A program made the translations under genes and the position numbers. Below, one piece after another: positions 1 to 8,098 of a stretch of DNA of 64,000 nt (within the stretch, counting starts at the first letter, position 1; each line of letters begins with the position of its first letter). Source of the DNA: Clostridium_AQ sp900552125 (GTDB lineage: Bacteria; Bacillota_I; Bacilli_A; Erysipelotrichales; Erysipelotrichaceae); the NCBI GenBank assembly GCA_037892765.1, contig JBBKBW010000008.1, one strand, 5' to 3'. A model generated the notes under the pieces. The model saw only the letters and a program-made list of their open reading frames with translations. It was not told the DNA's origin and made no database searches.

Positions 1-375
1 AATGATGCAGTATCTACTGATGAATTCCGTCAGGGATTAATGAATATGGCTGCACCAGCTTATGCACAGACTCGATTCTTCTCAATTCAGAAAACAATTG
101 ATATTATCGGGAAAGCTAGTCCTCAACAGCACATCGCAATTATTTGTGAGTCTCCACAAGACGTATTAAAATTAGTAGAAGGTGGAGTACCTATTAAGAA
201 AGTAAACATCGGAAACATGCACATGTCAGAAGGAAAACGTCAGGTTGCAACTTCTGTAGCTGTAGATGATGATGATGTAGCTACTTTCAAAAAATTGCAG
301 GATTTGGGTGTAGAACTAGAAATTAAACGTGTTCCAGATACTCCTGCAGAAAGTACTGAAAAATTATTTAAATAA
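1..375 (+). CDS. PTS mannose/fructose/sorbose-family EIIB component (3' part)
   Basis: The frame is open from the first base of the window, so this is the C-terminal ~124 residues of a longer protein whose start lies upstream. The stretch VNIGNMHMSEGKRQVA and the following acidic run are typical of the mannose-family IIB domain, which passes phosphate from IIA to the incoming sugar. The phosphorylated histidine would be upstream and is not visible. It is followed 40 bases later by IIC and then IID, the standard gene order. Whether IIA is fused at the N terminus cannot be seen. The sugar cannot be told from sequence alone. Confidence 0.9.
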   Translation, partial: NDAVSTDEFRQGLMNMAAPAYAQTRFFSIQKTIDIIGKASPQQHIAIICESPQDVLKLVEGGVPIKKVNIGNMHMSEGKRQVATSVAVDDDDVATFKKLQDLGVELEIKRVPDTPAESTEKLFK

Positions 376-415
376 CAAAAATTGAACAAAGAAAATTGAA
401 AGGAGAAACTTCATA

Positions 416-1240
416 ATGGAAATTAGTGTAATTCAAGCTATATTAATTTTTATTGTAGCATTCATTATGGGTATTGACCAGTTCAGTTTCTTAGAATCTT
501 TGTATCAGCCTATCGTTTTAGGGCCAATCTTAGGTGCTATCTTAGGAAACTTTGAACTTGGTATCGTAGTAGGTGGTGCTTACCAGCTAGTACAGATTGG
601 TAGTATGCCTATCGGTGGTGCCCAGCCACCTAACGCAATCATGGGTACAATCATGACTGCTGCATTTGCGGTTTCAATGGGACTTGAACCAACTGCTGAA
701 GGTGTAGGTATTGCAGTAGGACTTGCAATCCCATTCGCAGTATTTGGACAGTATGCAGTTACTTTAACATTTACAATTGCATCTGGTTTAATGGCTAGAG
801 CTGATAAAGCTGCTGAAAATGCTGATCCTAAAGGTATCGCAATGGTTAACTATATTGAAATGGCATTATTAGGATGCTTATTTGGTGTTCTTGCTGTTGC
901 TGGTGTTTATGGAGCTCAGGCTCTTGGAGATACATTACGTGAATTCTCATTCACATATTCTTGGGTAATGGCTGGATTAGATGCTGCCGGTGGAGCAATG
1001 AAATTCGTCGGATTTGCTATCTTAATGAAAGTTATGATGTCTGGAGAAATGTGGGGATTCTTATTTGCTGGTTTCGTTATGGCAAATATCTGTGCTGCAG
1101 TTCCAGGTATGTCAGGAGCAACATTATTAATGTGTGCAATGGTTGGTTTAGCTATTGCATTGTATGATTACCAGATGAATTCTAAAATTAAAGCTAATGC
1201 TGGTTCATCATTTGGAGGAGGTGTGAGTGATGGCATATAA
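416..1240 (+). CDS. PTS mannose/fructose/sorbose-family EIIC component
   Basis: A 274-residue polytopic membrane protein, the usual length for the family. The N terminus (SVIQAILIFIVAFIMGIDQ) and the early G-rich segment around GGAYQLVQIGSMPIGGAQPP are characteristic of the mannose-family IIC channel subunit, which with IID forms the sugar-translocating complex in the cytoplasmic membrane. The start at ATG 416 is supported by AGGAGA at 401-406. The 3' end overlaps the IID start by 11 bases, implying translational coupling. Confidence 0.95.
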   Translation: MEISVIQAILIFIVAFIMGIDQFSFLESLYQPIVLGPILGAILGNFELGIVVGGAYQLVQIGSMPIGGAQPPNAIMGTIMTAAFAVSMGLEPTAEGVGIAVGLAIPFAVFGQYAVTLTFTIASGLMARADKAAENADPKGIAMVNYIEMALLGCLFGVLAVAGVYGAQALGDTLREFSFTYSWVMAGLDAAGGAMKFVGFAILMKVMMSGEMWGFLFAGFVMANICAAVPGMSGATLLMCAMVGLAIALYDYQMNSKIKANAGSSFGGGVSDGI

Positions 1241-2234
1241 TATTCCTGAAAAATATCAAGATTTAACTCCTGCTCCTCAGCTTGATAAAAAGACATTAAA
1301 TAAAATGGTTTGGATGTCTTGCTTCTTACAGGCATCATTCAACTATGAAAGAATGCAAGCTGCTGGTTGGTTATGGGGTATCCTACCAGGTCTACAGAAA
1401 ATCCATACAAACAAAGAAGACTTGAAAGCTTCTATGGCTCACAATCTTGACTTCTTAAATACTCACCCATTCTTAGTAACATTCGTTATGGGTATCGTAT
1501 TATCATTGGAACAGAATAAAGCAGATACAGCTACAATTCGTTCTGTACGTATCTCTGCTGCTGGTCCATTAGGTGGTATCGGTGATGCATTGTTCTGGTT
1601 AACATTAGTACCTATCACTGCTGGTATTACTGCTAACATGGCTTTGGAACAAAAATCAATCGTTGGTGCGATTTTATTCCTAGTTATCTTCAATGCTGTT
1701 CAGTTTGCTGTTCGTTATTTCTTAATGCACTGGTCTTATAACTTAGGTACAAAAGCTGTTACTATGTTAACTCAGAATGCTAAAGAGTTTACACGTGCTG
1801 CTAGTATCTTAGGTATCTTCACAGTTGGTGCTTTAATTGCTAACTATGGCGCTACAACAGTTCGTATTGCTATTGCTGATCCTGCAATTAACGTTCAGAG
1901 CTTATTAGATGGTATCCTTCCTAAATTAATTCCATTATTAATCACTTGTGGTTTATATGCATTAATTAAAAAAGGATGGACTCCAATCAAATGTATCGTA
2001 TTGATCCTTGTTTGTGGTATCGTTGGTACAGCATTTGGTATCTGGACTGGTGATTCTAAAGCAATCGATGAAAACGGTAATGGAATCAATGGTGGTTATA
2101 CTCCACTTGTTGAATGGTATGAATACCCAGAACCTGCTCCAGCAGAAAAAACTGGTCAGGAAGCTTGGGATGCATTACAGGGTGTTGTAGATCAGTTGAA
2201 CGAAGCTGGTACTAACGTTTCAATGCCTGAATAG
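1230..2234 (+). CDS. PTS mannose/fructose/sorbose-family EIID component
   Basis: This IID subunit is recognised from MVWMSCFLQASFNYERMQ and ISAAGPLGGIGDALFW, both typical of the family. It pairs with IIC to form the translocation complex. GGAGGAGG at 1214-1221 lies eight bases from ATG 1230, a better spacing than to the in-frame GTG 1227, so 1230 is chosen. At 334 residues it is longer than the usual 270-300. The extra length is a soluble tail after the last membrane segment (about residues 275-334), rich in Pro, Glu and Ala. The tail may be lineage specific; its role is unknown. Confidence 0.95.
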   Translation: MAYNIPEKYQDLTPAPQLDKKTLNKMVWMSCFLQASFNYERMQAAGWLWGILPGLQKIHTNKEDLKASMAHNLDFLNTHPFLVTFVMGIVLSLEQNKADTATIRSVRISAAGPLGGIGDALFWLTLVPITAGITANMALEQKSIVGAILFLVIFNAVQFAVRYFLMHWSYNLGTKAVTMLTQNAKEFTRAASILGIFTVGALIANYGATTVRIAIADPAINVQSLLDGILPKLIPLLITCGLYALIKKGWTPIKCIVLILVCGIVGTAFGIWTGDSKAIDENGNGINGGYTPLVEWYEYPEPAPAEKTGQEAWDALQGVVDQLNEAGTNVSMPE

Positions 2235-2297
2235 TTAAACGATTTATAAATATACTCTCTCATCCTACTTACAGATGCATGAATATGTATCGAAGGG

Positions 2298-2333
2298 AAA
2301 AAGATCATAGCGCTTCGGTTCTATGGTCTTTTT
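2298..2333 (+). terminator. Intrinsic terminator of the PTS operon
   Basis: A 13-bp stem (AAAAAGATCATAG with CTATGGTCTTTTT, one G-T pair) closes a 10-base loop and ends in a T run. It sits between the PTS operon and the next gene, and argues against an upstream in-frame start at 2279 for that gene. Confidence 0.85.
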
Positions 2334-2359
2334 CAAATAAGAAAAGCGAGGTAAATTCC

Positions 2360-3034
2360 ATGGATTATATATCATTAATAATAGGTGTATTTTTTCTTGC
2401 AGCCTTTGTAGTATATGGTTTAGCAAAGAATCATACACTAAATGTTATAAGTAAAGCAATGCAGAATAAACAATATGATGAAGTCATTGGATTAGCAAAC
2501 AAAAAGATTGATCAGAAATTATTAGGTTCTTATGTTTGTGATTTATACATACTTCGAGCATTGTTAAATAAAAAGGCAGATGATGAATTTAAGTCTTATC
2601 TGTTAGAATGTTTAGATAAACCTTATTCTTTATCACAACGGAAGGATATTCTTGATATATATTATTATCATTTTATCTTTTTGGAAGATAAAGAGTGGTC
2701 TTCAAAACTTCTAGATATTATTAGAGAAACTAATGATCCTAACTTTATTCGATACAATGAAGAAGCTTATGGGGTAATGATTAATAAGAATTCAGAATTG
2801 CTTGATGATATGATTTATGGAATTGAAAACAAAAAATATTCTGGCTTTGGTTTAGGTGTAGCAGTTTATATGGTGGGAATGCAGTATCTATACTTAGGAG
2901 ATAAAGAAAATGCCAGAGTTTATATGTACAACAGTTTAAGTTGCTTTCATCAAAAATCTTTTTTCTATGCAAAAGCAAAAGAAGATGTTGATCGTTTGAC
3001 AGATGAACTAGGGGAAGAAGAATTAACATACTAA
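2360..3034 (+). CDS. Membrane-anchored helical-repeat protein, function unknown
   Basis: A 224-residue protein with one N-terminal hydrophobic segment (about residues 2-20, ISLIIGVFFLAAFVVYGLA), followed by an all-helical cytoplasmic region. Leu/Tyr spacing there resembles TPR-like repeats (for example DEVIGLANKKIDQKLLG and MQYLYLGDKENARVYMYNS). ATG 2360 is preferred because an intrinsic terminator occupies 2298-2333, before it but after the earlier in-frame ATG at 2279, and GCGAGGT lies upstream. I do not recognise a named family. It could be a scaffold, but no partner is evident: it stands alone between two terminators. Confidence 0.75.
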   Translation: MDYISLIIGVFFLAAFVVYGLAKNHTLNVISKAMQNKQYDEVIGLANKKIDQKLLGSYVCDLYILRALLNKKADDEFKSYLLECLDKPYSLSQRKDILDIYYYHFIFLEDKEWSSKLLDIIRETNDPNFIRYNEEAYGVMINKNSELLDDMIYGIENKKYSGFGLGVAVYMVGMQYLYLGDKENARVYMYNSLSCFHQKSFFYAKAKEDVDRLTDELGEEELTY

Positions 3035-3040
3035 TATAGA

Positions 3041-3086
3041 AAAGCCTGTATTATGGACTTATTTCCATAAAGCAGGCTTTTATTTT
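3041..3086. terminator. Bidirectional intrinsic terminator
   Basis: AAAGCCTG (3041-3048) pairs with CAGGCTTT (3073-3080), and an inner TTATGG/CCATAA pairing shortens the loop. It separates the convergent genes at 2360 (+) and 3571 (-) and overlaps the stop region of the latter. Confidence 0.85.
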
Positions 3087-3571
3087 TCTTCTTTTTCTTT
3101 CGCAATGTTTTGAAGCTGAAGTCGAATTTCTCTACGTTTTATACCAGCTTGATATTCTAATTTTTCTTCTTCTGTTTCACAAATTAATCCTGGAACAGTT
3201 ACTGGCTGATCATTGTCATCTAATGCAACTTCAGTAAGATAAGCTGTATTCACAAGACGGCGTTCTCCATCCTGACCTTCTACATAGCTATCTACTCGAA
3301 TTTCCATTGATGTGTTACCTACATAAGTTACTTTGCCGTGTAAGACCATTAATTCATTTAAATGAACGGCTTCCTTGAAATTTAGACTATCAATAGAAGC
3401 GGTAGTAATATTACAATTACAATGGCGTCTAGCAACAACCCCTGCCAGAACATCAATCCATTCTGTTAATTGTCCGCCAAACAAACGTCCATTTCCATTT
3501 AAATGATTTGCCATTACAAGCTGTACATGTTCAGCTTCTGATTCACATACTTTTTTTGCTTTACGTTCCAT
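3080..3571 (-). CDS. Acyl-CoA thioesterase, hotdog fold (YkhA/YciA type)
   Basis: A 163-residue single-hotdog protein. The motif NGNGRLFGGQLTEWIDVLAG (residues about 25-44) is the signature of acyl-CoA hydrolases of the YciA/YkhA group, which cleave acyl-CoA to free acid and CoA in the cytosol. In this family the residues just after the central helix and the Asn/Asp of the N-terminal turn shape the active site. The C-terminal ~30 residues are a charged helix (KRREIRLQLQNIAKEKEEK), longer than in minimal members. The RBS AGGAAGTG precedes the start. Substrate chain length cannot be predicted. Confidence 0.88.
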   Translation of the reverse strand: MERKAKKVCESEAEHVQLVMANHLNGNGRLFGGQLTEWIDVLAGVVARRHCNCNITTASIDSLNFKEAVHLNELMVLHGKVTYVGNTSMEIRVDSYVEGQDGERRLVNTAYLTEVALDDNDQPVTVPGLICETEEEKLEYQAGIKRREIRLQLQNIAKEKEEK

Positions 3572-3627
3572 AACATCACTTCCTGCTTTAATTTTAACAC
3601 ATATATAAGAAAGAGTGCAGGAGTTTA

Positions 3628-4197
3628 TTAAATTATTTTATCAATAATACCATATGCAAGAGCTTGTTTGGCATTCATAAAATAATCACGATCGCAATCT
3701 GTTTGTATCGTAGTTAAAGACTGGCTGGTATGCTTGCTAAGGATATGATAAAGCCGGTCTTTTAAGCTTGCGATATGAAGGGCAGCGATTTCCATATCTT
3801 TTGCCTGTCCCTGCATACCTCCCATTGGCTGATGAATCATAATTTCACTATTACATAATGCACAACGTTTTTCTTTTGATCCAGCACTTAAAATAATAGC
3901 TGCCATACTAGCACAGGAACCCATACAAATAGTGCTGATATCGCAAGGAATATAGTTCATGATATCATAAATGGCTAAGCCGGCAGATACACTTCCTCCA
4001 GGGGAATTAATGTACATTTGTATAGGTTCTTCACTTATACTGGATAAATATAATAATTGTGAACAGATAGAACTTGACATGGCATCATCAATTTCTCCGG
4101 TCATGATAATAATTCTTTCTTTTAGTAAGCAGGAATATAGGTCATATACTCGTTCACTATTAGCATTTCTTTCTATAATTGTTGGCACAAAAAACAT
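3628..4197 (-). CDS. clpP: ATP-dependent Clp protease proteolytic subunit
   Basis: A 189-residue ClpP. The serine-protease triad is visible: Ser97 in GSCASMAA, His122 in MIHQPMGG and Asp171 in DCDRDYFM, at the same numbers as in E. coli ClpP. It assembles into the 14-mer chamber that degrades proteins fed by Clp ATPases. The sequence around the active site differs from the common GMAASMGA and DTDRDNFM forms, so this may be a second, divergent ClpP paralogue. It lacks an obvious N-terminal propeptide. The RBS GGGAGTG precedes ATG. It is divergent from the GAPDH gene and monocistronic. Confidence 0.92.
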   Translation of the reverse strand: MFFVPTIIERNANSERVYDLYSCLLKERIIIMTGEIDDAMSSSICSQLLYLSSISEEPIQMYINSPGGSVSAGLAIYDIMNYIPCDISTICMGSCASMAAIILSAGSKEKRCALCNSEIMIHQPMGGMQGQAKDMEIAALHIASLKDRLYHILSKHTSQSLTTIQTDCDRDYFMNAKQALAYGIIDKII

Positions 4198-4355
4198 ATA
4201 ATCACTCCCATCTCTATATACAGTATGAACAAGACATGCTTTTTAATACAAGAAGGATAAGATGCAATGTATAATTTAGAAAATGCGGGGAAAAATGAAT
4301 TTGAGAAAATGTGAAAAAAGCGTGTTAAAAAAACGATAAGTGAAATATTTCTCAA

Positions 4356-4384
4356 TTGACATTTTCTTACGAAATACGTATAAT
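4356..4384 (+). promoter_or_regulatory. Sigma-A promoter of the GAPDH gene
   Basis: TTGACA (4356-4361), a 17-base spacer and TATAAT (4379-4384): a perfect consensus promoter. It fits the high expression expected of GAPDH and lies 27 bases upstream of the start codon. Confidence 0.93.
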
Positions 4385-4411
4385 AAGAGTGTTAAAAGGA
4401 GGACTTTGAAG

Positions 4412-5425
4412 ATGACAGTAAAAGTTGCTATTAATGGATTTGGACGTATTGGACGTCTAGCATTCAGACAGATGTTTGGAGCTGAAGGTTATGAAGTAGT
4501 TGCAATCAACGACTTAACTTCTCCAAAAATGCTGGCTCACTTATTAAAATACGACTCTACACAGGGTACATATGCGAAAGCTGATACAGTAGTTGCTGGT
4601 GAAAACTCTATCACTGTTGATGGAAAAGAAATCACTATCTACGCTGAAGCTGATGCTAAAAACCTTCCTTGGGGAGAACTTGGTGTAGACGTAGTTCTAG
4701 AATGTACAGGATTCTACACTTCTAAAGCAAAAGCTTCTGCACATATCGAAGCTGGTGCTCGTAAGGTAGTTATCTCTGCACCTGCAGGAAATGATCTTCC
4801 TACAATCGTGTTCAACACAAACCACGAAACTTTAAAACCAGAAGATACAGTTATCTCTGCTGCATCTTGTACAACAAACTGCTTAGCTCCTATGGCTAAA
4901 GCATTAAATGATTTAGCTCCAATTCAGAGCGGAATCATGACTACAGTACATGCTTACACTGGAGATCAGATGACTCTTGACGGACCTCAGAGAAAAGGTG
5001 ACTTACGTCGTTCTCGTGCTGCTGCTTGCAACATCGTTCCTAACTCAACTGGTGCTGCAAAAGCTATCGGTCTAGTTATCCCTGAACTAAACGGAAAACT
5101 AATCGGTTCTGCACAGCGTGTTCCTACTCCTACAGGATCAACAACTATCTTAGTTGCTGTAGTTAAAGGAAAAGTAACTGTAGATGAAATCAATGCTGCT
5201 ATGAAAGCTGCTGCAACTGAATCATTCGGTTACAACACTGATGAAATCGTTTCTAGCGATGTAATCGGTATGCGTTATGGTTCTCTATTCGATGCTACTC
5301 AGACTATGGCTATCGAAATGGAAGATGGAAACACTCAGGTTCAGGTTGTTTCTTGGTACGATAACGAAAACTCATACACTAGCCAGATGGTTAGAACAAT
5401 CAAATACTTCTCTGAATTAGCTTAA
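4412..5425 (+). CDS. gap: Glyceraldehyde-3-phosphate dehydrogenase, type I
   Basis: A 337-residue GAPDH that oxidises glyceraldehyde-3-phosphate to 1,3-bisphosphoglycerate with NAD in glycolysis. The Rossmann motif INGFGRIGR is at residues 7-15, catalytic Cys153 is in SAASCTTNC, and the general base His180 is in TTVHAYTGDQ. An upstream in-frame ATG (4340) is rejected because it precedes the consensus promoter; ATG 4412 follows AAAAGGAGG at 4394-4402. Codon use is strongly biased (TCTGCT/GAAGCT type codons), consistent with very high expression. It is monocistronic, between a promoter and a terminator. Confidence 0.97.
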   Translation: MTVKVAINGFGRIGRLAFRQMFGAEGYEVVAINDLTSPKMLAHLLKYDSTQGTYAKADTVVAGENSITVDGKEITIYAEADAKNLPWGELGVDVVLECTGFYTSKAKASAHIEAGARKVVISAPAGNDLPTIVFNTNHETLKPEDTVISAASCTTNCLAPMAKALNDLAPIQSGIMTTVHAYTGDQMTLDGPQRKGDLRRSRAAACNIVPNSTGAAKAIGLVIPELNGKLIGSAQRVPTPTGSTTILVAVVKGKVTVDEINAAMKAAATESFGYNTDEIVSSDVIGMRYGSLFDATQTMAIEMEDGNTQVQVVSWYDNENSYTSQMVRTIKYFSELA

Positions 5426-5444
5426 TTAAGAGACTGTGTGAATT

Positions 5445-5468
5445 AAGACCGCTTAGCGGTCTTTTTTT
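5445..5468 (+). terminator. Intrinsic terminator of the GAPDH gene
   Basis: AAGACCGC pairs with GCGGTCTT around a TTA loop, followed by a run of seven T. Confidence 0.93.
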
Positions 5469-5901
5469 CGTATAAAATGATAGTTATAAAATTATTATAA
5501 AATGAAGAAAATAACCTATGAGTAGATTTATAGTTTTTGATTCCAAAACTCTAGCATTTTTATTAAAGCCTATGGTAAACTCTTTTTCCACAAGTGTGGA
5601 AAACCAGATTAAACATAGTGTGGAGAAGTGTAAATTTAGGATCATGTTAATATGTTTTACTACAGAATTATGAGTATGTTGAAAATACTATCACAAATTT
5701 AGGATATGTATTACTTATTAATAATTTGAAGATTTCCACAACCTTTCGAGTAAATCTTCAAATCAATTCACATATAAATATATAGGAATACTTATTTTGT
5801 AACATTAGAAGATAGTATTTTATTTTCATAAAATTAAGCATAGGTCTTTTCATATCAGTTGGAAAGTTGTAAACTATACATGTTTTAAAAGAGGTGATTA
5901 T
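5469..5901. other. 430-bp AT-rich intergenic region with DnaA-box-like elements
   Basis: No convincing gene is seen here. The region holds a perfect palindrome TTTTCCACA-AG-TGTGGAAAA at 5584-5603, in which each arm is one base from the DnaA box TTATCCACA. A further TGTGGAGAA lies near 5620, a TTCCACA near 5734, and a 12-bp inverted repeat encloses the latter. It may bind DnaA, or it may be a long leader/regulatory region for the small downstream gene. Confidence 0.45.
5724..5763. repeat. Perfect 12-bp inverted repeat
   Basis: ATTTGAAGATTT (5724-5735) and AAATCTTCAAAT (5752-5763) are exact reverse complements separated by 16 bases. The loop contains TTCCACA. There is no T run, so it is unlikely to be a terminator. 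Confidence 0.7.
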
Positions 5902-6087
5902 ATGGCAGTACGCACAAAATTGAACACAAATGAAGATGGCGAATTAAATGGTTTAGATACTATAGATGAACTAGATGCCGTATATCTAGAAGAAATGAAG
6001 AAATCTGGAATTAGTGAAGATTTAATGATGCAGTTTATGAATCTTACGAAAACATTAGATGAAGAAAAAAATGAGGGAAATAAATAG
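5902..6087 (+). CDS. Small acidic protein, function unknown
   Basis: A 61-residue soluble, acidic protein with a good RBS (AAAGAGGTGATT) ahead of ATG 5902. It has no membrane segment, no cysteine and no recognised motif; residues 20-58 are predicted helical (LDTIDELDAVYLEEMKKSGI and onward). The next promoter lies just downstream (6093), so it forms its own transcription unit. It might be a small regulatory or adaptor protein, but nothing in the sequence shows this. Confidence 0.6.
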   Translation: MAVRTKLNTNEDGELNGLDTIDELDAVYLEEMKKSGISEDLMMQFMNLTKTLDEEKNEGNK

Positions 6088-6092
6088 CAGTA

Positions 6093-6121
6093 TTGAAATC
6101 CATCTATTTCCCTGTTATACT
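6093..6121 (+). promoter_or_regulatory. Sigma-A promoter of the cysS operon
   Basis: TTGAAA (6093-6098), a 17-base spacer and TATACT (6116-6121). Transcription would start near 6128, at the beginning of the T-box leader. Confidence 0.8.
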
Positions 6122-6127
6122 AAAACA

Positions 6128-6345
6128 AGATAAAACCTGCGATAAGGATAAGTACTTGTATAATGCTGGAACTAAAGCGATTTCTGGTTGGTGGAAGCAG
6201 AACCGAGGTCTGCAAGGAATGCACCTTTGAGGGATTTTTCGATATTGTAGAAAAATACGTAGTTCGGCGTTAACGTTATAAGTGGAAAAGCATTTTTTCA
6301 AATAGAGAGGGCACGCGATAAGCGTCTCTATCGTAGAGTGCTTTT
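6128..6345 (+). promoter_or_regulatory. T-box leader (Cys specifier) upstream of cysS
   Basis: Stem I features are present: AGTA near 6150, the distal GGTTGGTGGAAGC segment (6186-6198), a GCAGA/TCTGC apical stem, and the specifier context GAA-TGC-ACC with TGC (Cys) at 6220-6222. A terminator follows: GGGCAC-GCGATA pairs with TATCGT and GTGCTT, then seven T. A competing hairpin (ATAGAG with CTCTAT, ACGC with GCGT) looks like the antiterminator. Its bulge reads AGGGC and lacks the UGGN that normally pairs with the tRNA 3' end. Uncharged tRNA-Cys would be expected to raise expression of the operon. Confidence 0.8.
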
Positions 6346-6374
6346 TTTATTTAGAAAAGAAGAGGAGAATTGAT

Positions 6375-7712
6375 ATGAAATTATTCAACAGCATGAAACA
6401 GCAGATTGAAGACTTTAAGCCATTACATGAAAATGAAGTACATATGTATGTTTGCGGACCAACTGTATATAACTATCCGCACATTGGGAATGCCCGGCCA
6501 ATCGTTGTATTTGATACTCTGAAGAAAACCTTTCAGGCAATCGGATACAACGTTAAAATGGTATCAAATTATACTGATGTTGATGATAAAATTATTAAAG
6601 TCGCAAAAGAGTGCGGAGTAAGTGAAGCAGAGATTACAGATAAATTTATTAAAGCATATAACGAAGATCGTCTTGCTTTGCATGCCTTAATGCCTGATGC
6701 AGCTCCTAGAGTTACAGAAACTATGGACGCAATCATTGCATTTATTAAACTTTTAGTAGATAAGGGACATGCTTATGAAGTAGATGGCGATGTATATTTT
6801 CGTGTAAATAGTGTAGAAAATTATGGAAATTTATCAAATCAGCAGATTGATGATTTGATGGTAGGTGCAAGAATAGATGAAAACAGTAAAAAAGAAAATC
6901 CTTTGGACTTTACTTTATGGAAGAAAACAGAAGAAGGTATTAAATGGGATTCACCATGGTCAATAGGACGTCCTGGCTGGCATACAGAATGCGTTGTCAT
7001 GATCAATAAAGAATTTTCAGGTGAACATCTAATTGATATTCATGGCGGAGGAATGGACTTAAAATTTCCTCATCATGAAAATGAAATTGCTCAGTCAAAA
7101 GCAGCTTATGGTACACCAATCGCAAATTACTGGATTCATAACGGTATGGTTAATATAGATGGAGAAAAGATGTCTAAAAGCTTAGGAAATGTTATCTGGG
7201 CAAAGGATATGATCGCTAAAATTGGTGGTAATACATTACGTTGGGTAATGTTATCTGCACATTATCGTGCACCATTAAATATTAATGAAGAAGCTATTGA
7301 AACTGCGAAAAAGGAACTAAATCGTGTATCTACTGCAATGAAACAGGCATATGTAAAATTAGCCTTAGAAGATGTAGAAATTACGGATACATTTGATGAA
7401 GGTGCATGGAAACCATTTATTGAGGCAATGCAGGATGATCTAAATACCCCTAATGCCTTTGCGGCAGTATTTGAAACAGTGAAGTCATTAAATCAGATGC
7501 TGCGTCAAAGAGAAGCTGATTTACAGAAAGTAGCTGAATTAACGGTAACATTAGAAAAAATGATGTATGTTCTTGGTATTGATATTCCTCGTTTACAGAT
7601 GAGCGAAGAAGATAAAGAACTGCATCGTTTGTGGAAAGCTGCAGTCAAAGAAAAAGACTTTGAGACAGCTGATCAGTATCGTGCTCAATTGATAGAAAAA
7701 GGGATTCTATAA
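6375..7712 (+). CDS. cysS: Cysteinyl-tRNA synthetase
   Basis: A 445-residue class I synthetase that charges tRNA-Cys. The zinc ligand Cys27 (CGPTVYN), HIGN at residues 36-39, the WHTEC and FPHHENE zinc-binding segments and the GEKMSKSLGN signature are all visible. Length is close to the family norm (~460), with a slightly short anticodon-binding C terminus. AGAGGAG precedes ATG 6375. Its stop codon overlaps the mrnC start (TAATG), marking the first of two coupled junctions in this operon. It is controlled by the upstream T-box. Confidence 0.97.
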   Translation: MKLFNSMKQQIEDFKPLHENEVHMYVCGPTVYNYPHIGNARPIVVFDTLKKTFQAIGYNVKMVSNYTDVDDKIIKVAKECGVSEAEITDKFIKAYNEDRLALHALMPDAAPRVTETMDAIIAFIKLLVDKGHAYEVDGDVYFRVNSVENYGNLSNQQIDDLMVGARIDENSKKENPLDFTLWKKTEEGIKWDSPWSIGRPGWHTECVVMINKEFSGEHLIDIHGGGMDLKFPHHENEIAQSKAAYGTPIANYWIHNGMVNIDGEKMSKSLGNVIWAKDMIAKIGGNTLRWVMLSAHYRAPLNINEEAIETAKKELNRVSTAMKQAYVKLALEDVEITDTFDEGAWKPFIEAMQDDLNTPNAFAAVFETVKSLNQMLRQREADLQKVAELTVTLEKMMYVLGIDIPRLQMSEEDKELHRLWKAAVKEKDFETADQYRAQLIEKGIL

Positions 7713-8098
7713 TGGATATTAAGGAATTTAATGGAACATCTCTAGCTTATATGGGAGATGCTATCATGTCTTTGATGGTAAGAGAAAAGCTATTGAAGGA
7801 AGGCTGGCAGAAGCCCAAAGTATTGCAGAAGAAAAGTGAAGGATGGGTTAGCGCAAAAGCACAGGCGTATTTTTTAACACAATTGAAAGAACGCAGTTTC
7901 TTTACAGAAGAAGAGAAAGCAATTATTCTTCGTGGCAGAAATACGCATACTGCCAGTAAGGCGAAAAATGCTGATGTATTGACATATCGAATGTCTACAG
8001 GGTTAGAAGCATTATTTGGCTGGCTATATCTTACACACCAGCATGAAAGATTACAGAACCTATGGGAAGAAATCCAAAAGATAGGAGAGTATAAATAA
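7712..8098 (+). CDS. mrnC: Mini-ribonuclease III
   Basis: A 128-residue RNase III-like domain without a dsRNA-binding domain, as expected for Mini-III, which matures 23S rRNA in Bacillota. The catalytic acidic motif AYMGDAI (Asp16) and the second acidic helix GLEALFGWLYL are intact. The start overlaps the cysS stop by one base and its stop overlaps rlmB by one base, so all three are translationally coupled. The cysS-mrnC-rlmB order is the one found in Bacillus. Confidence 0.95.
   Translation: MDIKEFNGTSLAYMGDAIMSLMVREKLLKEGWQKPKVLQKKSEGWVSAKAQAYFLTQLKERSFFTEEEKAIILRGRNTHTASKAKNADVLTYRMSTGLEALFGWLYLTHQHERLQNLWEEIQKIGEYK

Noticed and set aside
2279..2359. An upstream in-frame start for the membrane-anchored protein
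   Set aside because: A strong intrinsic terminator lies inside this stretch, and an RBS precedes ATG 2360 instead.
5584..5603. A chromosomal replication origin
   Set aside because: Only a few imperfect DnaA boxes are present, and dnaA, dnaN and rpmH are not nearby.
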